Source: Pseudactinotalea sp. HY158 (GTDB taxonomy: Bacteria > Actinomycetota > Actinomycetes > Actinomycetales > Beutenbergiaceae). Taken from it: a DNA stretch of 64,000 bases. Under the pieces are notes generated by a model. It did no database searches. It had not been told where the DNA came from and saw only the letters and a program-made list of their open reading frames with translations. Position numbers and translations under genes: made by a program. Position 1 is the first letter of the stretch. Each line of letters opens with the position of its first letter. Of this stretch, positions 1 to 8,888 are shown piece after piece. The stretch is from positions 3,546,079 to 3,610,078 of the forward strand of contig NZ_CP045920.1 of NCBI RefSeq assembly GCF_009660225.1, in the 5' to 3' direction.

Positions 1-542
1 TTCTTGGGGTAGGCGTCTACGTCGTAGTCCCACGCGCCGGTGTCCGTGGGCATCGGGATCGCGACGAAGAACGGAGCGGCGGGCGTTGCAATGAGGTTCG
101 GTCCGGAAGCGGTCTCCGTCACGAGATAAAATCCGACGTTGAGTCCCGTGAAGGGAGCTTCACCGTCACCGTCGGTCACAGCTGTGGTGCCGGTGTCAAG
201 GGTGAAGCCATTACCAGGAACGTCCCCGGGAGAGAGCCCATCGATGGCGTCCCAGCCCTCGGCAGTGGCCAGGGGCACCGAACTGCCACCCAGGAGAACC
301 TCCTGGACCGTGAACTCGACGCCCCCGATCGGATCGCCTGCCGGGTTGCCATCCTCGCTGGCGCTGTGTTCTTCGTGCTTATGCACCATGATCGAGCCGG
401 TCGCACCGGAGTCGATGTTGCCGACCACAGGGTCATCACCGGGGGCCGCGGTGGCCGCGGTGCTGATGAGGCCGACCATCGCGAGGGAAAGGGCCCCCGC
501 GCCGGCGGCGAGTCGCTTGAGCGACGTCGTCCTCGTTTTCAT
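1..542 (-). CDS. LPXTG-type major pilin (SpaH/EbpB-like), 3' end beyond window
   Basis: N-terminal 180 codons of a secreted pilus shaft subunit; the gene runs off the left edge. The start at 542 follows an AAGAAGG ribosome site. Residues 1-32 form a signal peptide (Lys/Arg-rich, hydrophobic, ending ATAA). The next stretch, with GSIMVHKHE and a domain ending in FYLVTETASGPN, matches the N-terminal domain of sortase-polymerised pilins. The last visible residues, DVDAYPK, are the start of the pilin motif (YPKN) whose lysine is joined by sortase C; the paralogue at 43989-45491 has VHVYPKN at the same place. The gene lies 72 bp downstream of a large LPLTG adhesin, the same order as in the second pilus locus, so a sortase gene is expected just outside the window. 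C-terminal sorting signal not visible. Confidence 0.85.
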   Translation of the reverse strand, partial: MKTRTTSLKRLAAGAGALSLAMVGLISTAATAAPGDDPVVGNIDSGATGSIMVHKHEEHSASEDGNPAGDPIGGVEFTVQEVLLGGSSVPLATAEGWDAIDGLSPGDVPGNGFTLDTGTTAVTDGDGEAPFTGLNVGFYLVTETASGPNLIATPAAPFFVAIPMPTDTGAWDYDVDAYPK

Positions 543-613
543 TCCATTCCTTCTTTCGGTTGGTACCAACACGGCGGGGGCGCCGGTCAGATGGGGGTGT
601 GCGCGGCGCCTCA

Positions 614-3600
614 TCAGGCGCTCCGCCGGCTCCGGCGGCGCTGGACCTTGGTCGCGCCGTAGGCCATGAGGGAGAGCAGCAGGGTCGCCGCTCCCGCGAT
701 GTAGACGTGGTCACGTCCGAATCCGCCGGTCAGGGGAAGGGCGGGACCGCCCTGCTGGTCGTTGACGAACGCCTCAGCAAACCCATAGTCGAGATTCGCT
801 GCGGTAATCGTGAAGGTGCGCTCTGTCTCGTCGAGCTGGTAGCCAGGAGGGGCAGTCGTCTCGACCAGAGTGTAGTCGCCCCACTTGAGACCCTCGATGA
901 GGAACTCTCCGGCGTCGGGATTCTGATCCGTGAACGGATCCGTCGAGCACAGCGCCTTGGTGCAATCGGTGACGGAGACGCCCGACGCCAAGCCCGGGCC
1001 CGTCAAGGTCCAGACCGAACCGGCGAGCAGGTCATCGTTCCGGTTGACCTTCGACCAGCTGACCGATCCGGGCAGGGCGCGGTTGGTGAGCACGCACGTG
1101 ACATCCTCGCCCGATGCAACCTGGACATTGCCATAGTCACTGGCAACCGGGTCGCCACCGGCCGTACACGCGAGACTCTCGAATTCATAGCCCGGAACCG
1201 CCGTGACATCCTCACTCACGACGTACGTACCGCTGACGACATGCTTGGTATCTCCGCTGTCGAAGGTCAGCATCGAGCCGTCACGCTCGGCGAACAGGTA
1301 GCCATCCCACGCGGATCCCGCTGCTACGTCGGTGCCGAAGTCACCGGCATCGACGCTCTTGATGATCGTCAGCGTCTGGCAGGAGACCGTGTTCGTGACG
1401 GTTGCCGTGTTCTCGATCTCGGTGAGGGTCACATCGACGGTGCCGCCGCCGGAGAGGTCTCCTGTCGCTGCCGCTCCGTTGATCTCAGTGATCGCCTGGG
1501 AGTCGACGGTGCAGCCCGTGACGGTGGGGTCGTTCGTCGCGATCGTCGTGGTCTCGGCGAGGGTGATCACGTCACCCTGCAGCCCCGCCAACGCGGTGTC
1601 CCAGTTGTGGTCTGCGCCGGCGAGCTGGAGAGCTGCACTCAGGCCTGCGGGCTGCTCACCGTTGGGAACAGGGGCGCCGCCGTTGATCACCCACTCCTTC
1701 TGGACGACGAGGCTCGCCTTGGCAATGTTCTTGATCTCTCCGAACGCCTCGTCGAGATCGCCGGCGCCGATCGTGAAGGTCCTGGTCTGCGTGTCCGCGA
1801 CGTATCCGTTCGGCGCTGCCTGCTCGGTGAGCGAATAGGTTCCGAGCGGAAGCCCTGTCAGCTTGAACTTGCCCACAGCGGCGTCCTGGTCGGTGTAGAG
1901 GGCCGTGCCACACGTGCCGCCTACGCAGTCCGTAATGGTTCGCGTTGTGCTGTCCGGCAGTTCGAGGGTCCAGGTGGATCCACCGAGCAGCACGTCCGTC
2001 GCCGCATCGGTCTTGCTCCAGGTGACTGTGCCCTTGAGCGGCTTGTTCGTGTAGGTGCACGTGATGTCTGTGCTGTCCCCATCGGCGAACGGCGCGGTAA
2101 TGGTGACGGTTCCGTTCGAGACCGTGTAGTCATCCGACGTGACGCCGGCGCCAGAACACTGGATATCGTCGATGACCCAGCCGGTCGGCGGGTTCTCGGT
2201 GATCGTCACAGCCTCGCCCTGAAGGATCTCACCCGTGCGCGAAGCACTCTCGGTCGCCGACGGCGGCTTGAGGCCGAAGGTCAGCGGCGTGCCGTCGTCC
2301 TCCCAGGCCGACCCGTCGAGATCGGAGGCCGTGCTGAACGGGAAGTTCGGGATGTTGACACCGGCGGCGTCGACCACCTGCTTGACGACCGTCAGGGAGC
2401 GCACCTGGGTGAGCGACCCGTAGATGCAGGCGGTGGTCTCGTCATCCTCACGTGTCCAGAATGAGTTCTGCGTAGTACTGGGCATTTCGGCGGGGCACAC
2501 GTCCCCCGCAGCTGGGTAGAATCCGTCGATGACCAGCCGGTAGTCGACGCCATCCTTCGTCAGCACGGTATTGCTGATTTGGCTCGTGAACGTGATCAGG
2601 TCAGCGCATCCCCGATCGTTCAGCCCACTATCAGTCCCATATCTGGGGTTACCGTCGGCACACGTGGCACTTCCACCGGTCGACGTCCCATCGTTGGTTG
2701 TCTCCCATAGTCGCCAGGGGAATTTGAGCACCTGTCCACCGAATCCGTTGAGGCGGAGCTGTAGTTCTCCGTTCAGGTATTCACTGTCGTACCACTGTGG
2801 ATAGATTACGTGGTTGTAATGAGTCGTGCTGGCCAGCAGGAAGGGTGAGCCTGAGGCAACAGTTCCGCCGGTTGAAGGCGTCACCCCGATGGCGCTCATT
2901 TTGCTGGTAATATAGTTGCCGGAGTGGTAACCGCTCGACGCTCCATGCCCTCCGAACGCCTCACCATTTTGGTCCACCCACCCACTCGGTCCGGAGCTTG
3001 AATACGAGTAGTTCGATCCGTTGTAATTTGCGTAGAGACGGTTGCTGACTCCATTAGTCAGGCTCGACACTTGGGCGTCGATCGTTCCGGTGGTCACGTT
3101 GCCGAATGGGACCGGCGCGAGGCGCGAGGGAAGTGCGGAGCTCGACGCCGGTGCCGCGGTGACCGCTTGTGCGGATGGCTCTGCGCCGGCGGGTGCTGCC
3201 GGAATCACGGGCGCTACGCCAGCGCCCAACCGGTCGGGCCGGCGGGAATCGTGATCGCCGGTCGCGGTCGGCGACTCACCCGCACCGACCTCGCCGGGGG
3301 TTGAGGCCCCGCCACCGACCTGTCCGACCGACGATCCCTGGGCGGGATCCTCGGGATCGTCATTGTCGGCGGATTCCGTCCCATCGGTGACGGGGCTGTT
3401 CGTGGTCGCGTCGCCCGTGGCGTCCGCGTTGTCGACCGTCGCACCCTCCGTGGGCGCGTCGGTCACGAGCTGGTCGAGGGGCTCCTCGTCGGCATCGCCG
3501 GCGAGCGCGGGCACGGCGGCACCGGCGAGTCCGAGGGTGAGCACGGCGGCGGCCAGGCCACCGAGCGCGGCCCGGCTCCTGCGCGTCACGTGCCGAGAGG

Positions 3601-3670
3601 ACCGTCCAGGTCGACCCCCGCCACCGAGCGCGGTCGTCGAGCCTTTCGGCCTCAGCGCATGGCGAAACAT
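614..3670 (-). CDS. Large LPLTG surface protein, probable pilus tip adhesin
   Basis: About 1018 residues, secreted and wall-anchored. The start at 3670 is chosen because AGGGGAG precedes it at good spacing; a start 24 bases upstream lacks this. Order: basic N-terminus and signal peptide (to about 58), an Asp/Thr/Ser-rich linker to about 170, an N-terminal globular adhesin-like domain rich in Tyr, Asn and Trp (about 180-410, not assigned to a family), then several prealbumin/Cna-B-like and DUF5979-like beta domains (TWSKTDAATD, PLGTYSLTEQAAPNGY, SLVVQKEW, WGDYTLVETTAPPGY). It ends with LPLTGG, a hydrophobic segment and QRRRSRRSA, a classic sorting signal. Cys pairs in the repeats suggest disulfides. 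First gene of the operon with the truncated pilin; its upstream region carries GGGTGA iterons shared with the second pilus locus. Confidence 0.82.
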   Translation of the reverse strand: MFRHALRPKGSTTALGGGGRPGRSSRHVTRRSRAALGGLAAAVLTLGLAGAAVPALAGDADEEPLDQLVTDAPTEGATVDNADATGDATTNSPVTDGTESADNDDPEDPAQGSSVGQVGGGASTPGEVGAGESPTATGDHDSRRPDRLGAGVAPVIPAAPAGAEPSAQAVTAAPASSSALPSRLAPVPFGNVTTGTIDAQVSSLTNGVSNRLYANYNGSNYSYSSSGPSGWVDQNGEAFGGHGASSGYHSGNYITSKMSAIGVTPSTGGTVASGSPFLLASTTHYNHVIYPQWYDSEYLNGELQLRLNGFGGQVLKFPWRLWETTNDGTSTGGSATCADGNPRYGTDSGLNDRGCADLITFTSQISNTVLTKDGVDYRLVIDGFYPAAGDVCPAEMPSTTQNSFWTREDDETTACIYGSLTQVRSLTVVKQVVDAAGVNIPNFPFSTASDLDGSAWEDDGTPLTFGLKPPSATESASRTGEILQGEAVTITENPPTGWVIDDIQCSGAGVTSDDYTVSNGTVTITAPFADGDSTDITCTYTNKPLKGTVTWSKTDAATDVLLGGSTWTLELPDSTTRTITDCVGGTCGTALYTDQDAAVGKFKLTGLPLGTYSLTEQAAPNGYVADTQTRTFTIGAGDLDEAFGEIKNIAKASLVVQKEWVINGGAPVPNGEQPAGLSAALQLAGADHNWDTALAGLQGDVITLAETTTIATNDPTVTGCTVDSQAITEINGAAATGDLSGGGTVDVTLTEIENTATVTNTVSCQTLTIIKSVDAGDFGTDVAAGSAWDGYLFAERDGSMLTFDSGDTKHVVSGTYVVSEDVTAVPGYEFESLACTAGGDPVASDYGNVQVASGEDVTCVLTNRALPGSVSWSKVNRNDDLLAGSVWTLTGPGLASGVSVTDCTKALCSTDPFTDQNPDAGEFLIEGLKWGDYTLVETTAPPGYQLDETERTFTITAANLDYGFAEAFVNDQQGGPALPLTGGFGRDHVYIAGAATLLLSLMAYGATKVQRRRSRRSA

Positions 3671-3794
3671 GGGCAACTCCCCTTCGACTAGCATGTGTCG
3701 TCGCGCCGATCTACGGCTCCCGCGACGTTCGACTAACGATTTACAACCATAGGTCTACGTCTCGACGTCACGCACTCAACTTTTAGCTAGCGCA

Positions 3795-3843
3795 GGGTGA
3801 ACTTCCAGCCCAAATAGGGTGAGGGAGGGTGAGATGCGGGTGA
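3795..3843. promoter_or_regulatory. GGGTGA iteron cluster upstream of pilus locus 1
   Basis: Four GGGTGA units start at 3795, 3817, 3827 and 3838, that is 22, 10 and 11 bp apart, so all lie on one face of the helix. The last 19 bases (3825-3843) are identical to 49024-49042, upstream of the other pilus adhesin. The cluster is 125-173 bp upstream of the adhesin start at 3670. Candidate activator sites; the binding protein is inferred to be one of the MalT-like LuxR proteins encoded at 49-54 kb. Confidence 0.55.
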
Positions 3844-3915
3844 GACGGACGTCCATGCAGGGCATTCGAAAGCCGCCCGGTCCGCCTCCGGCGTCCGGGC
3901 CGCCTCACCAGCCGA

Positions 3916-4491
3916 TCAGGCGCCGGCGTCCTCTTCCCGCAGCCGCGGAGGCGTGACGAGCCCGGGCCGGAAGCCCGACTTGTCCGCATAGAAGGCCCGC
4001 ACCGCGTCCATGTCGGAACGGACCTCGCCGGAGAGGTCGATGGTCGGGCCGATCCCGCACGTCATCGTGTCGCGATCAACGAACCCGAGCGTGAGCGGGA
4101 GGCCGGCCCCGGTCGCGATCCGGTAGAAGCCCGACCGCCAGTACTCACCGCGCCCGCGCGTGCCCTCCGGCGTGACCACGAGCGCGAGCCGCTCCCCCGC
4201 CTCCACCCGCGCCACGATCGTGGCCACGAGACCGCGCGCCCCCGATCGATCGACCGGGATCCCCCCGAGCCCCCGCATGAGCGGCCCGAGCGGCCCGGCG
4301 AACAGCTGCTGCTTGCCCAGCCAACTGAACCGCACGCCCGCTCGCCAGCCGGTGGCGAGCATGAAGATGAAGTCCCAGTTCGAGGTGTGCGGCGCCCCGA
4401 TGATCACGGTTCCGACCGCAGGCAGTGGCTCGGCGACCATCGTCCAGCGGCTCAACCGCCAGAACGCCCGGGCGGCAAGTCTCGTCAGCAT
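3916..4491 (-). CDS. 1-acyl-sn-glycerol-3-phosphate acyltransferase family protein
   Basis: 191 residues, a compact PlsC/LPLAT-fold protein. Acyltransferase motif I is HTSNWD (residues 35-40, HX4D, catalytic His and Asp) and motif III is PEGTR (108-112, acceptor phosphate binding). Both match the family that moves acyl chains to lysophosphatidate or similar acceptors at the membrane. It is shorter than many PlsC proteins (about 230) and resembles the small actinobacterial members with HTSNWD. No partner gene is adjacent: pilus DNA lies downstream and a decayed HepT-like gene upstream. Exact acceptor cannot be told. Confidence 0.85.
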   Translation of the reverse strand: MLTRLAARAFWRLSRWTMVAEPLPAVGTVIIGAPHTSNWDFIFMLATGWRAGVRFSWLGKQQLFAGPLGPLMRGLGGIPVDRSGARGLVATIVARVEAGERLALVVTPEGTRGRGEYWRSGFYRIATGAGLPLTLGFVDRDTMTCGIGPTIDLSGEVRSDMDAVRAFYADKSGFRPGLVTPPRLREEDAGA

Positions 4492-4596
4492 GGCGTCAGC
4501 CTAGGGCCACCGCGCAGCTGCGCCCGGGAGACGGCACGACCTTCGCCACGCGATCCGCCACGGCGCGTGCCCGGCGCCGCACAGGCGCGCTCAGGT

Positions 4597-4836
4597 TCAC
4601 CCGGGGGCGCCGTCCATAGGCCGCCGGGCCGCGAGCGCAGAGGCGACCTCGCGTACATGGCTGCGGTAATACTCCGGCGCCATCGGGATCGCGCCGGCCA
4701 CGAGGGCGAGGTCGATATCGACGGTCAACACGTGTCGCAGACCCACCGACGCCCGCAGGGCGCGCGCCGTGTCCGCGGTGATGAATCCGGCCCGCGCCGC
4801 GAGACGACGAACCACGACGTCGCAATCCACGCTCAT
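4597..4836 (-). pseudogene. HepT-like (DUF86) toxin remnant, catalytic HEY triplet missing
   Basis: 79 residues from an ATG at 4836. The stretch VVVRRLAARAGFITADTARAL, then VGLRHVLT-VDIDLALVAG and YYRSHVREVA, follows the C-terminal half of HepT RNases/AMPylation targets (usual pattern R-x-x-L-T-H-E-Y-x-x-ID). Here RHVLT is followed directly by VDID, as if the codons for His-Glu-Tyr were removed in frame, and the N-terminal half of the family is absent. The ATG overlaps the stop of an upstream frame on the same strand (ATGA at 4833-4836; that frame ends in HSIDTSHLRELLARSL), which may be the remnant of the MNT nucleotidyltransferase partner. Read as a decayed MNT-HepT toxin-antitoxin locus. 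Confidence 0.55.
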
Positions 4837-5094
4837 CCGGTCAGGCTCCGCGCGAGCAGCTCGCGTAGATGCGACGTATCGATGGAGTGGTTGATCGCGA
4901 ACGACTGCCGATCGCAAAGCGCCCGCGGGCTCGATGCGTCGAGCACACGCGGGCAGGTCAGGGCGCGCGTGGCCGCCACGGTGCCCGCCACGCGAATGGA
5001 CGACGCCCGCTCGCCCGCGCGCGCAGGCGCGAGTTGCGTTCGGGCGGGCGTATCATCGCCGCGACCCGGCGACACGCACCGAGAGTGAGGATCG

Positions 5095-5547
5095 ATGGCT
5101 CCCACCGCCCGCTCCGCCGCCCGGTGGCTGCTCGTGATCGCCTGGATGGCCGTGATCTTCGCGTTCAGTTCCCAGAGCGGCACCGGCTCAGGCGGGCTGA
5201 GCCTGCGGATCACCGATGCGCTCTCCGGCACCCTCGCGTGGTTGCCCGGCGCCATCGATGCCGACACCCTCCAATTCCTCGTGCGCAAGGGCGCCCACAT
5301 GGCCGAGTACCTCGTGCTCGGGGCGCTGGTCGCGTGGGCGTGGCGCGCCCGGCCGGGCACCCGAGGCGCCGGCGCGATCCTGTGGCCGTTCCTGATCACG
5401 GTCGCCTACGCCGCGAGCGACGAGTTCCACCAGTCCTTCGTACCCGGCCGCGGGCCCGCCGTGACCGACGTGCTCATCGACGCCCTCGGCGCCGCCGCCG
5501 GAGTCGGGCTCGTGTCGCTGATCCGCCGGGAGCCGGTCGATGATTGA
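5095..5547 (+). CDS. VanZ family membrane protein
   Basis: 150 residues with four hydrophobic segments. Family signatures are clear: FSSQSG after the first segment, RKGAHMAEYLVLG in the second, and SDEFHQSFVPGRG followed by D-x-x-x-D-x-x-G in the third. VanZ proteins are small membrane proteins; one confers low-level teicoplanin resistance, most are uncharacterised. The ribosome site GTGAGG precedes the ATG. It lies 9 bp upstream of the next gene, so the two are probably co-transcribed. No other glycopeptide-resistance genes are nearby, so a resistance role should not be assumed. Confidence 0.85.
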   Translation: MAPTARSAARWLLVIAWMAVIFAFSSQSGTGSGGLSLRITDALSGTLAWLPGAIDADTLQFLVRKGAHMAEYLVLGALVAWAWRARPGTRGAGAILWPFLITVAYAASDEFHQSFVPGRGPAVTDVLIDALGAAAGVGLVSLIRREPVDD

Positions 5548-5556
5548 CTGGGTAGC

Positions 5557-7053
5557 ATGCCCTCACCCGACGACGCCCGCCGCCTGGCCGAGCAGGTCCT
5601 GGGCGAGATGACCCCCGAGCAGCAGCGCTCCCTCATCGACGCCCTGGTCACCGGCCACTCCACCCGGATCGTGGACGAGGCGCTCGCCACGCCCGCGCCC
5701 GCCATGACCGCCCCGCCGGCCCGGACGCGCGGCGTGCGCGTGCGCCTCGACCTCGTCGGCGCCAAGCCGCCCGTGTGGCGCCGGCTCGAACTGCCGGGCG
5801 ACCTGCGGCTCGACGTGCTCCACCGCGTGCTGCAGGCCGCGATGGGCTGGACCGACACCCACCTGCACCGGTTCCGCACGGGCAGCGATCACCGGGCCGG
5901 CCACTTCCTGTCCTCCTACGACGTCGAGGAGGGCGAGCAGGGCGTGCCCGAGCGCGACGTCCGCCTCGATCAGGTGGTCGCGGCGGCGGGCGACCGGCTC
6001 TGGTACGAGTACGACTTCGGCGATGGCTGGGAGCATGTGCTCACCGTGGAACAGATCATGGACGACGCCCCCGCCGAACCCAGGTGCATCGGCGGGCGGA
6101 TGGCCTGCCCGCCCGAGGACTGCGGCGGGATCTGGGGCTATGCCGAGCTCGCCGAGTGGGTGCGGGGCGGCTGCGACCCGGCCGCGGTCCCGCCGGTGTT
6201 CGACGACGCCGAGCACGCCCGCACCTGGCTGGGGCCGCACTGGCATCCCGACCGGTTCGACGTGGCGGAGGCGAACGAGGCGCTCGCCCACACGCGGCCC
6301 CTGCCGGTGGCCGGGCCGCTGGCCGACCTCCTGGAGCAGCTCGGCCGGAGCGGCGACCCGGTGGCGACCGGGCTCATCGCGCGGCTCGCCGCGGCCACCG
6401 CGGCCGGCGCGGTCGCGGAGGCCCCGGACGGCACGGGCGCGGCAGACCCGGCCGTGAGCGAGCACGACGCCGCCCGCATGATCGGCCCGTTTCTGACCCT
6501 GCTCGACGTCGTCGGCGACGGGATCCAGTTGACCAAGGCCGGCAAGCTCCCCCCGGCGACGGTCACCGCGCTCGCCGAGGAGACGGGCATCGCGGGCTGG
6601 TGGATCGGCAAGGTCAACCGGGAGGATCAGACCTGGCCCGTGGCGCTGCTGCGCGAGGCGGCCCGTTCGCTCGGGCTCGTCACGGTGCGCTCGGGCCGGC
6701 TCTCCGCGACCGCGATCGCCCGGAAGCACCGCGAGAACCCGCTCGAACTGTGGCGTCATCTCCTCACCCGGCTGCCCAAGGGCACGAGCGACTTCGATCG
6801 GGAGGCCGGTTGGCTCTCGCTGGCGGTCGTCGCCGCGGGCACCCCCGCCCAGGACTGGCGCGAGGAGATCGCTGCCCTGCTCACCGGCGTGGGCTGGCGC
6901 GCGGGCGGCGACGGGTACCTGGGCGGCCTCCCGGTGTACAACCCGACCCTCGACGTGCTCGAGGTGCTCGCCGGTCGCCTCCGCCACGGCGGCCTCACCG
7001 GGTCCGACCCGGCCGTGGCCGCCACCGCCCGGGCCGTGATCCTGCGGCGGTAG
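5557..7053 (+). CDS. Plasmid pRiA4b ORF-3 family protein
   Basis: 498 residues. Residues about 50-225 form the pRiA4b ORF-3-like domain (PF07929): RLDLVGAKPPVWRRLELPG, LHRVLQAAMGWTDTHLHRF, then WYEYDFGDGWEH and GGRMACPPEDCGG, typical of the fold. The remaining half, with LTKAGKLPPATVTALAEE and a long helical segment, occurs in many longer actinobacterial members and may include a winged-helix-like part. Function unknown; the domain is widespread on plasmids and chromosomes. Upstream neighbour is the VanZ gene 9 bp away; the downstream end faces a convergent gene across a 13-bp inverted repeat. Confidence 0.85.
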   Translation: MPSPDDARRLAEQVLGEMTPEQQRSLIDALVTGHSTRIVDEALATPAPAMTAPPARTRGVRVRLDLVGAKPPVWRRLELPGDLRLDVLHRVLQAAMGWTDTHLHRFRTGSDHRAGHFLSSYDVEEGEQGVPERDVRLDQVVAAAGDRLWYEYDFGDGWEHVLTVEQIMDDAPAEPRCIGGRMACPPEDCGGIWGYAELAEWVRGGCDPAAVPPVFDDAEHARTWLGPHWHPDRFDVAEANEALAHTRPLPVAGPLADLLEQLGRSGDPVATGLIARLAAATAAGAVAEAPDGTGAADPAVSEHDAARMIGPFLTLLDVVGDGIQLTKAGKLPPATVTALAEETGIAGWWIGKVNREDQTWPVALLREAARSLGLVTVRSGRLSATAIARKHRENPLELWRHLLTRLPKGTSDFDREAGWLSLAVVAAGTPAQDWREEIAALLTGVGWRAGGDGYLGGLPVYNPTLDVLEVLAGRLRHGGLTGSDPAVAATARAVILRR

Positions 7054-7068
7054 CACCTCATCGCAGCC

Positions 7069-7125
7069 CGAACGCGGGATCATGGCGAGGTGCCGGGCCC
7101 GGAGCTGCCCACGATCCCGCGTTCG
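7069..7125. terminator. Bidirectional hairpin terminator
   Basis: The 13-base arms CGAACGCGGGATC (7069-7081) and its exact reverse complement (7113-7125) lie between two convergent genes ending at 7053 and 7153. The 31-base loop itself contains GCCGGGCCCGG. No U-tract, as is common in high-GC actinobacteria. Confidence 0.6.
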
Positions 7126-7152
7126 GCGCGGCGGGCTCGGTCGCGCGAGCCC

Positions 7153-8136
7153 TCACAGACCCGCGAAGCCCTGCACCACGAGGTAGCCGGCCCCGAGGAG
7201 GGTCGCGACCACGATCACCCGCTCGAACGCGCCCTGCGCGATCCGGGTGATCACGAACCGCCCGAGGAAGAACCCGGCCGCGAGCGCCGGCACGAGCACG
7301 ACGCTGAGCAGCACGTGCGGCCACGAGATGAGCCCGAGGCCCACCGAGAACGGCAGCTTCATCAGGTTCGTGACGGCGAAGAACCACGCCGCCGTGCCGA
7401 GGAACGTGCGCGCCCCGAGCCGCATCACGAGGAAGTACATGCTCATGACCGGCCCGCCCGCATTCGCCACCATCGAGGTGAATCCGCCCGCCGAGCCGTA
7501 GATCACCGCCGATAGTCGTCGCCTACGGACGACGGCGCTCGCCCCCGCCGGTTCCCCGCCTTCGGCACCGCTCGCCGTGCCCTCCGGCCCTCCGGCCTCA
7601 CTCGCCGAGCCGGCCGACCCGGCGTCTCCCGCCGATACGGCCGGTGACGCACCCCGGGGACCGGACCCCGCGTCGTCCATACGCCCGGTTCCCACCGCCC
7701 CACGCCGCTCGGCGGCGATCGCTTCATCGGCGCTCGCCCGGCCCGCACGCTGCTGCGCCGCCCGCTGCACGAGGCCCAGGCCCATGAGCGCGAGGAGGAT
7801 GAGCCCGATGGCGATCGCGGTGCCCTGATCGTCGGCGACCGCGAGGAAGGCGAAGCCGAGCACCATCCCGAGCACGACGTTGGGCGCCATCCGCGCGAGC
7901 ATCGACCAGTGGGCATGGCGGCCGTAGGCCGTGAGCGCGAACACGTCGCCGAGCAGGAAGAGCACGAGCATCGTGCCCGTCGACTCACGCGCCGGGATGA
8001 CCGCCGCGGCGAGCACGACCCCGATCGCGCCGACCGCCGGCACGGCCGCCTTGCTCACCCCGGTCGCGACCGCGGCCAGCACGAGCGCCGCCCAGGCGAG
8101 CGCCGACAGCTCGGGCAGGTGCGCCACGAGGCTCAT
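7153..8136 (-). CDS. Sulfite exporter TauE/SafE family membrane protein
   Basis: 327 residues with about eight hydrophobic segments split into two halves by a charged, Ala/Gly/Ser-rich cytoplasmic loop (about residues 130-205) that is unusually long. The first half has VATGVSKAAVPAVG and the second ANAGGPVMSMYFL, the paired Gly/Pro motifs of TauE/SafE (PF01925). Family members are proposed to export sulfite or organosulfonates, or to import anions; substrate here unknown. sufE and sseA further along may point to sulfur metabolism but are not in the same operon. The long polar loop may be lineage-specific. Confidence 0.85.
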   Translation of the reverse strand: MSLVAHLPELSALAWAALVLAAVATGVSKAAVPAVGAIGVVLAAAVIPARESTGTMLVLFLLGDVFALTAYGRHAHWSMLARMAPNVVLGMVLGFAFLAVADDQGTAIAIGLILLALMGLGLVQRAAQQRAGRASADEAIAAERRGAVGTGRMDDAGSGPRGASPAVSAGDAGSAGSASEAGGPEGTASGAEGGEPAGASAVVRRRRLSAVIYGSAGGFTSMVANAGGPVMSMYFLVMRLGARTFLGTAAWFFAVTNLMKLPFSVGLGLISWPHVLLSVVLVPALAAGFFLGRFVITRIAQGAFERVIVVATLLGAGYLVVQGFAGL

Positions 8137-8212
8137 CCCTCACCGGCCCCTGCTGCTGCGATCGAGCCGACCGTCTCCATCCGACGAGGGTAGCCAGGAA
8201 TGCGGAACGCGA

Positions 8213-8344
8213 TCACGAAGCCGGGCCGGGCGCCGTCCACAAGCACCCGGGCGAGCCCGGGTTGAGCCGCCTGGATCCATCCAGCCGTGAGCGACATTCA
8301 CGGACCGGCTCGACCAGCATGCGCCGGCTGGTCGTCTCGGTCAC
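8213..8344 (-). other. Short frame behind a copy of the sufE 5' region
   Basis: A GTG at 8344 preceded by AAGGAG opens a 43-codon frame beginning MTETTSRRMLVEPV. The DNA just upstream (about 8328-8412) resembles the region upstream of and including the start of sufE (10950-11031): shared blocks include TCGGTCACGT, CGGGCTCTGCTCG and CGGCCGGT in the same order and spacing, roughly three quarters identical by eye. The frame itself does not continue as SufE. Best read as a remnant of a duplicated sufE front; translation unproven. The rest of 8137-8442 shows only a CCCGGG-CGAG-CCCGGG hairpin near 8250. Confidence 0.3.
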
Positions 8345-8442
8345 GTGCTCCTTCCGCCCGGACCGTCGGGCTCTGCTCGTCGAGCCGTATGGCCTGGGGC
8401 GCGGCCGGTTCGGGCCCGATTCCGGCCCACCGCAGGCATGTG

Positions 8443-8865
8443 TCAATCCCCGTCGCCGGCCGCGCCACGCCACGGCATCAACCGGCGGCTTTCGACGGGA
8501 ATCACCACGAGGTCCCGCTCGCCATCGAGGATCCCGATGAGGCAGTCGTCCAGCATTCGCAGCTCTCCGAACATCCCGGCACCCGCTCGCGCGTAATCGG
8601 TCTGGTCCAGATACCGGATGAACACGGCGGGCGCGCCGTAGTCGGGCAGCCTCATACTCCGCAGGAGGTCCCGCCACTCGACCGGCGTGCCGGGCTCGAA
8701 CCGTTCGGCTCCGGCCAGGTAGGTCGCGGCCGCACTGGTCAAGTCCGCAACGTACTCGGGAGTCTCCAATTGGTCGCGGTAACTCTCCAGTTGACCATCG
8801 GCCGTGTCCGAGTACTCCGGTCCGAGCCGTGCGGGCCCGCCAGTGACATCTGGATCGTGTGACAT
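8443..8865 (-). CDS. Uncharacterised protein, second gene of a two-gene module
   Basis: About 140 residues, no signal peptide or membrane segment. Acidic N-terminal half (LESYRDQLETPEYVADL), then GTPVEWRDLLRSM, APAVFIRYLDQT and GILDGERDLVVIPVESRR. I recognise no family. The start at 8865 (ATG with GGGGGTGG upstream) is preferred; a GTG at 8874 is possible. It begins 23 bp after the stop of the 513-residue gene and is certainly co-transcribed. The size ratio and spacing recall effector/partner or toxin/immunity pairs, but nothing in the sequence proves that. Confidence 0.6.
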   Translation of the reverse strand: MSHDPDVTGGPARLGPEYSDTADGQLESYRDQLETPEYVADLTSAAATYLAGAERFEPGTPVEWRDLLRSMRLPDYGAPAVFIRYLDQTDYARAGAGMFGELRMLDDCLIGILDGERDLVVIPVESRRLMPWRGAAGDGD

Positions 8866-8888
8866 GCTCACCACCCCCGTAAGGTCGC

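Noticed and set aside
560-2464. Long plus-strand open frame of 634 codons
   Set aside because: Antisense of the tip adhesin gene; the minus strand has signal peptide, beta domains and LPLTG, while the plus frame has arginine-rich, low-information composition.
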